In this document: positions 11,044 to 21,082 of the stretch, piece by piece
Layout: the number at the start of each line of letters is the position of its first letter
Position numbering within the stretch: position 1 is the stretch's first letter
Assembly (NCBI GenBank): GCA_025617745.1
Contig: CM046862.1
Span: forward strand, 53,695,097-53,759,096
Origin: Heliocidaris erythrogramma
Taxonomy: Eukaryota; Echinodermata; Echinoidea; Camarodonta; Echinometridae
Length of the DNA stretch: 64,000 nucleotides
Direction: 5' to 3'
Position numbers and translations under genes: made by a program
Notes under the pieces: model-generated
What the model was told of the DNA's origin: nothing
The model's database searches: none
What the model saw: the letters and a program-made list of their open reading frames with translations, nothing else

Positions 11044-12522
11044 TTAGGTGGTCTGTCGGAGTCGACAGACCACCTCTTAATTTCGTCAGAATTTTCTTTA
11101 TTATTATTATTATTATTTATTTTTATTTTTCCACCACTTTCTTGTTACAATGATTTCTCAATATCGGCTGAGTCAAATTTTATCAAAATCTCTACAGTCA
11201 TGAGGACATATCAGATCAAGCTTGGGTATCTATTTCAAGGTCATCAGGTCATCGTGACGTCATCCAGGCGCCATTTTGTGAAATCACATTATCAATCATA
11301 TCTTCATAACGAGTCATCAAAAATGAACCATATTTGACATACATTAACTTCAGGTCAAGGGTCAACATAAAATGTCATCAAAATCCGCGCGCACATAATG
11401 ACGCGCACGTACGCGCGCGTCAAAACTTAAAAATGCTCAATATCATCGATCGCATGTTCTAACGTCATCATATTTGCATATGAACTCAAAAAAATGATTT
11501 TGAAAAAATGACGTCATCATTTTTGTATTCATTTGCTAATATTTCAGTAATAGGTGATCGATTTTCTTCCAAATTTTGATATGTTATAGCTGAGACAATT
11601 CTCTACAAGATTAGTAGCTATTATTTTTCACTTTGATGACGTCATCACACTGAAATCTTCAATTAAAGACGACATGTCAGATTTTTCCCTATTTGCGTGT
11701 TATGTCTATGGAAGATGATTTTTTTTCGAATCATGAATCTACATGACATCGTTCTCTGAGCAGTATCTCAGTTATTTTTGGTCTATTTCCTTCCAGATTT
11801 TAATATGTTGTAGCTGAGACTATAAGCTTTTACAAATGTGGTCTCCAATTTTTGATCAGATGTCGGGATCATGCCCAATTTTCAACTACAAAATGTGATT
11901 TGAGAATCCCGTTTTTCGTTTACGTGTTATCTCTATGGGAAATATTTTGGTCTATTGGTCAAAGCACTTGCCTCCCATTCCAGTGACCCAGGTTCGATCC
12001 CCGGTGGGTCCATATTTTTTTTTTTTTCTTCTTTTTGCCTTTCATTTTACCATCCTCTTCGACTATTATAACATAAACAATCACAAACCATGTAATAAAA
12101 TGCCTTATTTTGCATGTTATGTCTATTAGAAAGTAGTGTGCAGTAGTTTGTGTACAACCCTATGGAAATTTTGATTCCCTATCGTGTATTAGAGCTACGG
12201 GGTTTATCTCCCAAGTATCCTGCAATATCAAATAGTCCTGTTTGATATCACAATTTCTCAAAATTGGCTTAGTCAATTATCTTAAATTATCACTGTAATC
12301 ATCATAGTCACCATTATCATCATCACCATAATCATTTTACAATGACCGTTACACATTTTGCTACATTCCTCTCCTCAAGAAGCATCTCCATTCATGGCAT
12401 TCTTGACATCCTATCTTCAGTTTAGTATTTCCCCATTATTATGATCATCCTGATTACAATCATGATCGTACAAATTGAAAGACAGACCACCTAATTCGTC
12501 CTCATGACGAATTAAATTCTAG
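11044..12522 (+). mobile_element. Helentron-like (Helitron2) non-autonomous element
   Basis: The insertion point is exact because copy 1 keeps the uninterrupted sequence CATATTATTCTTTTTAAA at about 3,610. No target duplication is needed. The 5' terminus is a perfect hairpin (stem AGGTGGTCTGTCG, loop GAGT, 11,046-11,075). The complement GACAGACCACCT recurs near the 3' end (12,481-12,492) and is followed by a second hairpin (stem AATTCGTC, loop CTCAT, 12,493-12,513) and a terminal CTAG. A subterminal inverted copy of the 5' end, a 3' hairpin, CTRR and no TSD are the marks of Helitron2/Helentron elements. The interior has tandem units of about 225 bp (11,520-12,130) and a tRNA-like segment. No Rep/helicase gene. 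Confidence 0.75.
11941..12027 (+). repeat. tRNA-like pol III promoter segment (SINE-like)
   Basis: A good B box, GGTTCGATCCC (11,991-12,001), lies 43 bp after an A-box-like TGGTCTATTGG (11,948-11,958). A T14 run (about 12,014-12,027) could stop pol III. The 3' half CCCAGGTTCGATCCCCGG with GTGGGTCCA resembles a tRNA T arm and acceptor, but the 5' half does not fold as a complete tRNA. Most likely this is a tRNA-derived piece within the Helentron-like element. Confidence 0.55.
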
Positions 12523-13039
12523 TTCTTTTTAAAATCATTTTCTGCTTCCCATTTTTACTTACTTTCCTTAAAACATTCTTTGCTTTTATCCTATCATTTT
12601 GTTTTCCTTTCATCTTTTCTTTCGTTATGTTATTCCTTTATTCAAATTATCATCTTCTCTTCTATCTTTCCTTATGTTACTCTTAATATCTTTATCCTTC
12701 TGTCATTTATGTCTCTATCTTTCTTTATGTTATTCTTTGTTTTTATCCACTTATTTTTACTTTCCAACTTTCCCTTTGTTGTATTCTTTGTTTCCTTTCA
12801 TCATATTTTCTTCCATCCTTCCTACCCTTCTATTTTCTCTGTATAGTTCATGTTTTTCTTTGCATTATCCTTCTATTGTTTTCTTTATTCCCTTCTTTGT
12901 CGTTTTTAACCTGAAAACGGGAAAAATCATACTGAGATGGACTCTTTTTCAATTTGTCCCCTCGAAAACACTTTCCTGAAAAATGTTCGAAAATTTTTAC
13001 CAACGCGACGCGACGTTACCCGACTGTTTAGCAAAAGCC

Positions 13040-13640
13040 GAATGGGGTATACTGCGGATGAAAAGCTTGCTAATTCACCGGGAGGTTACACCGTCCCAGA
13101 TTTGGACATGTAAGGGGATCGGTGTAAATTCGTTCACATATTGACAAGATCGGTGTCAGAGGTTATAGGCCGTCGTAACCTGGTGAGTGATGAGAAGGTC
13201 AAGTTTCTTATGTACTGTATCTCTTGATATCATATAGAGGGGTATGATGAAAACTTATGGGGCCTAGACAAGAAAATTCGTTTCGGTAATAAAATTAAAT
13301 GGTTGGGTGTGGCGATGAAAGGGTGAAACGGAATTTCATATAAAAAATAGGAGAAAAAGCAGTATAAAATTGAATCTCAGTCGGAATAATTATTCAACAT
13401 TTACAGTTGGAAGGATCGACGTGCGTGTTTGGAATTCTCCTAGTAGCAATGGCGTCTTTTTCCCTATTTTTCCGAAGAATATTTTTTTTTGGTATTTTTT
13501 TGTAACTGAATGGGAGAGACTGGAGTTGGATGAAAAGGAAGAGGATTCTGAAGAAGAAGAAAAAGAAGAAGAAGAAGAGGAGGAGGAAGACGATGACGCC
13601 GAAGGGGATAGGGGGGCTGAAATAGACTGGTATGATTGAA
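13040..13640 (+). repeat. Composite unit, copy B, truncated
   Basis: Nearly identical to 4,141-4,820. Homology ends just after the (GAR)n tract. The next stretch, 13,740-13,857, is a loose fragment of the TIR transposon's pyrimidine tract, so a rearrangement cut this copy. Confidence 0.75.
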
Positions 13641-14002
13641 GCTGAATAATTGAATAATTTGGAAGAAGAGAGGTCTTTTTATCACCGATTATATGAATCA
13701 AGCAAAGATAACGGTAACAGCAATGTGAATTCTTTGCTTTTTATCCTATCATTTTGTTTTCCTTTCATCTTTTCTTTCGTTATGTTATTCCTTTATTCAA
13801 ATTATCATCTTCTCTTCTATCTTTCCTTATGTTACTCTTAATATCTTTATCCTTCTGTGAATTGGGTTTTTGGCCTAGAATTGTAGGCCGGTTAAGAGAA
13901 AAAAAAAACAGCAATAACAATAACAATTCAAAAGAAGTTCTAAAAAAAGAACATTGCTGCTTTTCAATATCTGTCTTTCCGCCATAATAAACTTTCATGG
14001 AA
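13641..14002. other. Junction between copies B and C
   Basis: Contains a 118-bp fragment of the TIR transposon tract (13,740-13,857) and then unmatched A-rich sequence up to the start of inverted copy C. No gene seen. Confidence 0.5.
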
Positions 14003-14329
14003 TTTTAAAATTTTATTTTGGCCTTTTACACAGAAATCCAAAAGAAACAATTCACAATGTTTGACCCTGTTCCATGTAAGGAACAAGATGATAAAACACC
14101 TGATATGCTACTTATACGACATATGGCTAAATAATATTGAACTTCAAAAATGCAATGCACTAACATGAAGATGCATTATACTCAGTGTCTTGTTTTATCT
14201 AGATCAGAAAATCTGACTGTACAAAAAATATGTTGTAGATCAGCTGGTCATAGTGTACACTGCTAATCTAGATCTGATTGTCTCAGTGTTTTCAGAGGAC
14301 CGGGGCATCTTTAGGGCCGTATTTATACT

Positions 14330-15070
14330 TGATGAGTCTTGGTACTGAGTCAGGAATGAAGGCGAATTTGTTTTCCTGTCTGAGCTTTTTCACTTTTATC
14401 ATCAGTTGCTTGTGTTCCATCCGTGTTTCTTTGTGCACGTCATCGCTAATTCCTACTTTCGATCCGCGAATGTTGACACATTTCAGAGCCGATCACCGAA
14501 ACGTAGCAGCTTGACATGGATGGGGCGTGGTCTCACACGGCTACCTTGTTACCGGTCGCACGATTTACCCGCGGGGTCCGATGAGCACGTTCTATCTGAA
14601 CCTCATGAATATTCAAATGAGTGGCCAAAAAGTCGCGGGTATTGGATATGCAGTCCTGTGATCCGTTCGGCAAAGACTCCTCCCCTTCCGGTATCCCGTG
14701 CAGTATGACTGTTCAGCTTGCTACGGTTGACAAGGTCAACAACATTCCTTTGTAATTTAATTTAATGCTTAATTTCTCCCATTTCTGTTTCCATGTAAGA
14801 AACTCCATGTTATAGGTCTGAGAGTCTGGTGTCTAGGCTTTCTAATTTAGTTTCTTTTTCAGATATTGTATCAACTTTCTTGCATAGATCGTCGACTAAT
14901 GACACCTTGCGTGGATAAAATGTTATGCAGTATAGACTCCATGTTTCCTCTGCAATGGAAGGTGAAATGGGCGTGGCACCTTCACTCGATGATGTTTCTT
15001 GGCTCATTTCTCCTGATTTTTCTTCCGAACTGGACACACGAAATCGTTTTGAAACTCAACATGATTGTTC
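14330..15070 (-). pseudogene. Decayed L1-type ORF1, copy C
   Basis: Minus-strand homologue of the relic at 5,660-6,400. It starts SSSEEKSGEMSQETSSSEG, then has the coiled coil (EKETKLESLDTRLSDL), the G-I-P-E-type core near 14,690 and the basic C-terminal part near 14,380. The frame is broken here too. Differences from copy A are scattered substitutions and small indels. Confidence 0.65.
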
Positions 15071-15404
15071 CCTTCATTTAAAAACATCCAAAACTCAGTC
15101 CAGGTGGAATTAGGACAACAAAAATAGAAGTTAAAAGTGCAGCTCCAAAATTTTGCGTCCTGTCTAGCTCGACATCAAGGTCGCCCTCCTTACAAATTGT
15201 ACTTACAGTATCTAAACACACTTCCAATACCATGTGATGTGTCACAATATGAATTGTATGAGAAATGATTCCATCAAAATCCTTTTTAATGGTAGACTTA
15301 TAAAAGCTTAATTTACTTCAATAATGTATGTCGTTGCATATCCCCAAGCTTAAAATGAAAAATCTCAAGTTCTTTTTGTAAGATTAACATTATGGTGGTT
15401 AATT

Positions 15405-16012
15405 CTCCCTATCGCATACAGCCGATATCAAGCGATATCACCTTGCGATACCGATATCACGCACTTTGGCTTTGGCACGCTTACTTCCAGCATAAAACAC
15501 TCCTTTCCCTTCGTGCTTCGTCTTGTCCGAAATTGTTCCAATAAAAATACCTCGGATGGGTATTTGCAGTGCCATCTGGTAAAATGTCATCCTTGGAAAA
15601 TGTCTCGAACAAATTCTAGACGTCGTATTTAGCTCGAAATTGTCTTTTCTGCGAAGGAGATTCTTCCACACTTTGCGCTGTTGTGGGTTGGTGGGAAACT
15701 TGACCCAAGTCACGTTCCTCATCCATGGATTTCTCCGTTTTGCGTCAGCAGCCCAACATTGGGCCGCTTCGCAAAAGAAACCCATGTAAATATAGAAGTG
15801 CTGATATGAAAAAAATATATATAAAATGATGTTTTTATTCGCAAAATTAAATGAAAGATTATGACACAAGCGACTCACGAAGTTTACCGTAGAACGATGT
15901 ACACTTCTATTACACGCGCGAATTTTACCGGAAGTAGCTGTTCCAAGAATCTGGGCCCGAATAAATAGTGCGCCGCATGCGTTCAGATTCGGAGAGCTAT
16001 ATGCGATAGGGA
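15405..16012 (-). mobile_element. 608-bp TIR element encoding a THAP finger
   Basis: It interrupts copy C at a point that is continuous in copy A (about 5,300-5,320: TCAATCAATTAACCACC). The ends are inverted: TCCCTATCGCATACAGC at the left, and the complement of TCCCTATCGCATATAGC at the right. Both sides are flanked by TAATT (15,400-15,404 and 16,013-16,017), with one extra C at the left end. Subterminal GATATC and GCGATA words repeat just inside the left end. Nearly the whole element is one THAP-coding frame. Superfamily is uncertain. THAP DNA-binding domains are known in P, Kolobok and ISL2EU-type transposases. Confidence 0.75.
15438..15878 (-). CDS. THAP-domain zinc-finger protein, single-domain
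   Basis: 146 codons with no internal stop. The THAP domain begins at Met32 (genomic about 15,785), the more likely start since residues 1-31 are unlike THAP proteins. It shows C36-x4-C41, conserved FP (61-62), Trp71, Phe81 and C90-x2-H93-F94, the C2CH zinc-binding plan with the invariant Pro, Trp and Phe. The tail of about 50 residues is basic (KRAKAKVRD). There is no catalytic domain, so this is a DNA-binding domain alone. It would be expected to bind DNA in the nucleus, possibly the ends of its own element family. Expression is unknown. An ORF kept open in such a short element suggests recent mobility or selection. Confidence 0.8.
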   Translation of the reverse strand: MSRLCHNLSFNFANKNIILYIFFSYQHFYIYMGFFCEAAQCWAADAKRRNPWMRNVTWVKFPTNPQQRKVWKNLLRRKDNFELNTTSRICSRHFPRMTFYQMALQIPIRGIFIGTISDKTKHEGKGVFYAGSKRAKAKVRDIGIAR

Positions 16013-17207
16013 TAATTGATTGATAGTTAATTTAACCTGACAGCTAAGAAAGCAAGCGTATGTTTGTAAGCAAGCAACCGGGGAAAAGAAAGCTTTTAAT
16101 CCTATTCGAGTGACTTGGATAAATTCCTTACCAACTACACAGGCCGAACCCATATTGGCCATCTGGGATGGCCCATATGGGACCCACATCCTCTCTCTCC
16201 CCCCCCCCCCTTTCCCCATTCATCCTATCTCTGTCCTTTTTCTTCCCATTTTTCTTTCCTATTTCCTAATGTATTGCATGTATATTTGTGACATCCTTGA
16301 TAAGGGTGGGCACAGCACTTATCAGAGATACCAATTCTTCAAGATCGTATTCATGCACAAGCTAATTTTTTTACATTTCTTTGCTTTTTGAAGCCACAAG
16401 CCGCAACTCCCTCTTCCTCGTCTTCCGTCTTCCAAATTTCACAGCTTCAATCATACCAGTCTATTTCAGCCCCCACTCCCCTTCGGCGTCGTCGTCTTCC
16501 TCCTCCTCCTCCTCTTCTTCTTCTTCTTCTTCTTTTTCTTCTTCTTCAGAATCCTCTTCCTTCTCATCCAACTCCTGTCTCTCCCATTCAGTTAGCGCAA
16601 ATAATAGAGTATCATTATTTTAGTCCTTGAAAAATTAAAGCCACTAATACTAACATTGCTAATACAAAAACATTATTCTTCGGAAAAATAGGGAAAAAGA
16701 CGCCATTGCTACTAGGAGAATTGCAAACACGCACGTCGATCCTTCCAACTGTAAATGTTGAATAATTATTCAGACTGAGATTCAGTTTTATACTGCTTGT
16801 TCTCCTATTTGTTATATGAAATTCCATTTCACCCTTTCATCGCCACACCCAACCATTTTATCATTCATATTTCTCATGCAGAATATTACCGAAACGATTT
16901 TTTTGTCTCGGCCCCACAAGTTTTCATCATACCCCTCTATATGATATCAAGAGATACAGTACATAAGAAACTTGACCTTCTCATCACTCACCAGGTTACG
17001 ACGGCCTATAACCTCTGACACCGATCTTGTCAATAGGTGAACGAATTTACACCGATCCCCTTACATGTCCAAATCTGGGACGGTGTAACCTCCCGGTGAA
17101 TTAGCGAGCTTTTCATCCGCAGTATACCCCATTCCACGTCGATTACACCATCGACTGGTAATCAGAGAAACATTTTTTTTCAAATAGGATTGGTGATGTA
17201 ATGTAGA

Positions 17208-17351
17208 CATGGGTAATGTTGCGCAATGATGGCGTAACCGTATTGCACCATACTGTCGTCATGGGTAATGTTGCGCAATGATGGCGTAACCATATTGCAC
17301 CATACTGTCGTCATGGGTAATGTTGCGCAATGATGTCGTAACCATATTGCA
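17208..17351 (-). repeat. 52-bp minisatellite (copy C)
   Basis: About 2.8 inverted copies of the unit described at 2,356. Confidence 0.9.
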
Positions 17352-17371
17352 TCATGGTGGTGCAATGACAC

Positions 17372-17450
17372 GATGACGTCATGAGGTCAAAGGTCAACCA
17401 GAGGTAAAGGTCAAAGGTCACTGGGTCAAAGGTCACTAGGTCAAAGGTCA
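17372..17450 (+). promoter_or_regulatory. CRE-like site followed by four AGGTCAAAGGTCA direct repeats
   Basis: ATGACGTCAT (about 17,373-17,382) is a perfect CRE-type palindrome. AGGTCAAAGGTCA occurs at 17,384-17,396, 17,408-17,420 and 17,438-17,450, with GGGTCAAAGGTCA at 17,423-17,435. The 13-mer is the ideal DR1 element bound by HNF4, RXR and COUP-type nuclear receptors. Copies A and B have only a single degenerate TTTGACCTC at this place, so the cluster expanded in copy C with a 15-bp step. Function is inference. Confidence 0.55.
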
Positions 17451-17479
17451 AATTGACTGAGGTCTATCCCATAACTACT

Positions 17480-18972
17480 AGGATATCAAATAACCAGGAC
17501 TCCAGGAGGTTGGATACTTACGGTCTATACATCGTACATCAGGGGCAGGAGATAAAGTATCAATAACAGAGTTATCATATACAGGTTCATAACAATTACG
17601 TTTCTTCTTTCTCGATACTGTTACTTAGAATTGAGATTTCGTTTTCTTCATGTTTCATTAATCTACTACCCAATGCGGTAGAACATTTATATTAATCGTT
17701 ATTTCTTAACATGAATACCACGTTTTATGAAAGGTATACACGTTGATCAAGGTCAGAGAGAGGAATCTTACATTTATATAATTCATGAGTATATAAAGAC
17801 ATAAATCCGAATTGTAGCCCCCATGTGAGAGGAATTATATATCAATGGAAAAGGAAAACACAAAAAAGAATTGTCATAATTCATTAAGCGAATAAAATAA
17901 GCAGGATTACGATAATCTGGATAATTACGGACTGTAAAACGTATAGATAAGAGGCCGGAGAAAAGAGCTCACTCTTAAAATTTGACTACTTTATAGTTAG
18001 TTTTCTTATATTTTCATGCATTCATTGATAACTGACACGTTATATGTTTACAGTGAGGTACAAAACTTATCTGTAACATTTCGCACAATTAAACAATCAT
18101 ACGAAAGGTCTACACGTTTATCAAGGTCAGAGAGATAAATCTTACACCTATATAATTTCTGCGTATGTAAAAGATATAAATCCAAATTGTAAAGCCGGTG
18201 ATACAATTATGCATCAATTAAAAAGGAAACCAAAAAAGAATGGTCATATTTCATTAGGTGAATCGAGTAACCAGGATTACAGTATAGTCTTGATACTTAC
18301 AGACTGTATAACGTAGACCAGAGGCAGGGGAAAATATCAAGAGCAATATAAGCATACATAACGATCACTTTGTTCATTTCTCTATCCCATGAAATTCGCC
18401 AACTTTATTACTTATATTTTCATACATTTATTAATAACTTACATTGTATAGGATTACAGTGAGATACAAAACCTATCTCTATTATATTGCACTAATACCC
18501 CATCTTATGAAAGCTCTACACGTTTATCAAGGTCAGATAGATACTTGTAAATCATACACTTCTGTTATTTCTGAGTATGTAAAAGAAAGAAAAAAATCCA
18601 AATTGTAAAGCCGGTTATAGAAATTATATATCAACTGAAAAGAAAAAAAAATACAGAATAATGGTCATATTTCATTTAGCGAGTCAAATAACCAGGATTC
18701 CAATCGTCTGGATACTCACCGCCTGTGCAACGTTGGTCAGTGTCAGGAGAAAAGATATCAAGAGCAATATTAGCATATATAACGATTATTTCGTTCTTTT
18801 CTCGATTTCCCCCCTTAAAATTGGCTCATTTTATTGTTACTTGAATTATATGTCCATGCATTTACTACGAACTGATGATATGTGTTTAGAGTGAGGTACA
18901 AAACCTATTTCTATTATTTCGCACACATACCTTATCTTATGAAAGGTCTACACGTTTATCAAGGTCCGATAG
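17480..18972 (+). repeat. 390-bp satellite array next to copy C
   Basis: About 3.8 diverged units (AAAGCCGGTGATAC at 18,191, AAAGCCGGTTATAG at about 18,608). It ends at about 18,972 where an unrelated ATTCAAAGATTCAAATTC sequence begins. Confidence 0.85.
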
Positions 18973-19150
18973 ATTCAAAGATTCAAATTCAAAATACATC
19001 TATTTCCTTCTCATAATCAAATACATAATGAAATATACATTCACCAAAAAATATGGTGGAAGGAGCCGAGGATCCTAGGAAGCACATGGCTTGTGGTGGG
19101 GTCGCCTTTACAGTATTATATACAAATACAATTTTCTACATTTATAGCAT
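18972..19150 (-). repeat. Possible LINE 3' end fragment
   Basis: On the minus strand this reads as a 3' UTR-like stretch ending in tandem TTGAATC words (AATTTGAATCTTTGAATC), the kind of short repeat that ends many CR1/L2-type LINEs. No coding part is attached, so this is a weak call. Confidence 0.35.
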
Positions 19151-19169
19151 ACCAAAACATCTAAAAGAT

Positions 19170-19173
19170 TAAA

Positions 19174-19213
<40 letters not shown>

Positions 19214-19274
19214 AATAAAAAGGTTGGAATTCAATGCATTACCAATGTCTTCTGTGGAATAACGTATATAAATG

Positions 19275-19306
<32 letters not shown>

Positions 19307-19396
19307 GATATTTCATAACCGCGTGTTGGAAAAGCATGAAGAGAGATACAATGAATGAATTCCAGAGAAGACATTGGTAATACATTGAATTATAAC

Positions 19397-19440
<44 letters not shown>
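19170..19440 (+). repeat. (TA)n-flanked inverted repeat (foldback)
   Basis: Arms of about 48 bp at 19,219-19,266 and 19,352-19,402 (AAAAGGTTGGAATTCAATGC against its near complement, both with ACCAATGTCTTCT in the arm) face each other across a centre of about 85 bp. (TA)n runs lie outside both arms and one lies inside. Confidence 0.75.
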
Positions 19441-19441
<1 letters not shown>

Positions 19442-19581
19442 GTGAAAGAAATGCGAGAGTAACGTTGCGTAGCTCAATCAAAGTTCCCCAGAGCTGTCCT
19501 CCCTTTTTGAAATTTTTTGCAAAGGCTGGAAAAATGTCTCCCCCCCGGAATATATATATATATATATACATAACTCTATAT

Positions 19582-19715
19582 GGTACCTTAGCAGGACAGT
19601 GCTTTGTTAGGAGCATTGTCTGAATGTCCTGCTAATGTCCGCGAGTGTCCTGCTAATGTACAGCAATGTATTGTGACGGAATAAACCTCATTGTTCACTG
19701 TCCCGCTAACGTACC
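19582..19715. mobile_element. Small MITE (134 bp), GGTACNTTAGC ends
   Basis: TIRs GGTACCTTAGCAGGACAGTG and the complement of GGTACGTTAGCGGGACAGTG, beside (TA)n. The inside repeats GTCCTGCTAATGT. It is related to the 149-bp element at 53,055-53,203 (same order of motifs, including ATAAACCTCATTGTT against ATAAACTGCATTGTT). Confidence 0.7.
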
Positions 19716-19810
19716 ATCCAGTGTTGTATATATATATCTGCAATATGTGATTCTGCCCTTATGGAACAATCACAGTGTTGCCAACGTGTGTTCACTAGTT
19801 GTCTACGTGT

Positions 19811-20130
19811 CAACTATGTGTAAATTATGTGTTCATAGTGTGGTCACAGTGTCGGATTTCAGATCATGTGGTCTACCACATAATTCCAACATAGCTGACA
19901 TACTGAACACAGAGTAACATACACTGACCACAGTGTGGTATGTATTGAACTATGTGTAAACCCTGTGTTCATAGTGTTACCACAATGTGGAATTTCAGAT
20001 CATACGGTATACCACATAATGCCCACAGAGTTGACATACTGAACACAGGGAAAAACACATTTACAACAGTGTGGTATGTATTGTAAACCCTGTGTTCATA
20101 GTATTGCCACATTGAAGGATTTCAGATCAT
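19811..20130 (+). repeat. 137-bp tandem repeat, about 2.3 copies
   Basis: The unit starts AACTATGTGTAAA and contains TGTGTTCATAGTGT, GGATTTCAGATCAT, ACCACATAAT, GACATACTGAACACA and CAGTGTGGTATGTATTG. Copies start at 19,811, 19,948 and about 20,083. The last stops at a G homopolymer. Confidence 0.85.
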
Positions 20131-20460
20131 GTGGGGGGGGGGGGGGGGGGGGGGGGGGAGTGACGACAATTTTTCCCCAGCCCTCCTAAATTCGCTCTGT
20201 GGTTATGAGGGTCTACTTTCCCTCCATAAATCTCTGACAAGCAAGCCCCCCCCCCCCCAAAAAAAAAGGGGGGCACCCGTATATTTTGGGACTCGTCAGC
20301 TCTCCAAAAGTCGCTCAGTTGGGGGGGGGGGTGGCAAAACAAAATCAACAGCCCCCTGCCCCCAAACAAAACAAAAAACTAATTCTAAAAGGGGCCGCAA
20401 TGCATACTTTCTTCCAAAGAAGGGGGGGGGGGCACGGGCCGGATGTGCCCCCCCCCCCTC
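20131..20460. repeat. Cluster of long G and C homopolymers
   Basis: G run of about 28 at 20,131, C run at about 20,246, G runs at about 20,321 and 20,422, C run at 20,448. Sequence between the runs (CCCTCCTAAATTCGCTCTG, TTTCCCTCCATAA) recurs in part beside the G run at 29,830 and the C run at 55,350, so this belongs to a dispersed repeat and is not random. G-quadruplex capable. Confidence 0.7.
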
Positions 20461-20559
20461 CCAATCAGCCACTGATAGCCGTATACAGACTGGATTCCAA
20501 GTATTGTAGTTCATTTGCTATCTTTCGAAACACACCGGGGCCAACATGTCATAGACAGT

Positions 20560-21080
20560 TTTTCAAACTTTAATAACTGACATTGTAGATGTATATGAAC
20601 TTCGTTCAATGAATAATACCATGGAGCTGACCTAGCCTTGGCGCTTGCGCATTAGCTTATTTTTAAATTTTGCTAACTTGACGCGACCGTACATACTCGT
20701 CCTCTGCAACTACCTGCTGGCCATCCATCGTCCATATTGGTTGATGAATCGTAACTTCTGCTTCAAGACGAATTTCGTGAAAGTCCCGTAAGTACATGTC
20801 ATATATATATCCTGATATCAAGAATAATATTCTTTAATTGTCAGTAAACTATGTGCTATGTGCTATTTTGATAGTAGAAATATTTTCCGGTAGCGGAAGT
20901 TTGGGTAGACTCTATGAGAGTTCGTGAGTGAGTGATTCTCAAATGTCATGGGCCCGCTGTAGTACGCGCGAGACAATAGCGGGAGCTAGCGTGTAGCGTC
21001 CGGCCTAGGGCCGGGCATATTTGCATCAGTCCTTGTCATCATTCGATGTTTAGTTCCTGAAATGGCCGTCTGATTTTCAG
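20560..21080. other. Unassigned sequence, partly GC-rich
   Basis: 20,880-21,040 is locally GC-rich with several CpG (GTACGCGCGAG, AGCGTCCGGCC). No ORF, splice pattern or repeat match seen. It abuts the abrupt 3' end of the LINE at 21,083. Confidence 0.4.
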
Positions 21081-21082
21081 TT

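Larger units (their letters stand above)
10198..13039 (+). mobile_element. TIR transposon copy 3 with nested Helentron-like insertion
   Basis: Same family, same insertion site and same flanks (GAATGGGG at 10,190-10,197 and 13,040-13,047) as copy 1. Copies 1 and 3 are therefore duplicates of one insertion, not independent ones. The element is 1,363 bp without the 1,479-bp insertion at 11,044-12,522. No transposase. Confidence 0.9.
14003..17530 (-). repeat. Composite unit, copy C, inverted
   Basis: Read on the minus strand from 17,530, it follows the same order as copy A: satellite edge, AGGTCA cluster, 52-bp minisatellite, empty site 1 (17,127-17,134), acidic tract, ORF1 relic, empty site 2 (14,246-14,253). 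It lacks both TIR transposons and carries instead the THAP element at 15,405-16,012. Confidence 0.85.

Noticed and set aside
11948..12011. Functional tRNA gene
   Set aside because: The 3' half is tRNA-like but the 5' half cannot complete the acceptor and D arms.
13370..13639. Glu/Asp-rich ORF as an acidic host protein
   Set aside because: A (GAR)n run inside a repeat present three times with different lengths. The opposite strand gives an equally long Ser-rich frame.
17180..17371. His/Thr-rich minus-strand ORF
   Set aside because: It is the 52-bp minisatellite read through; 52 is not a multiple of 3, so the repeat peptide does not recur.
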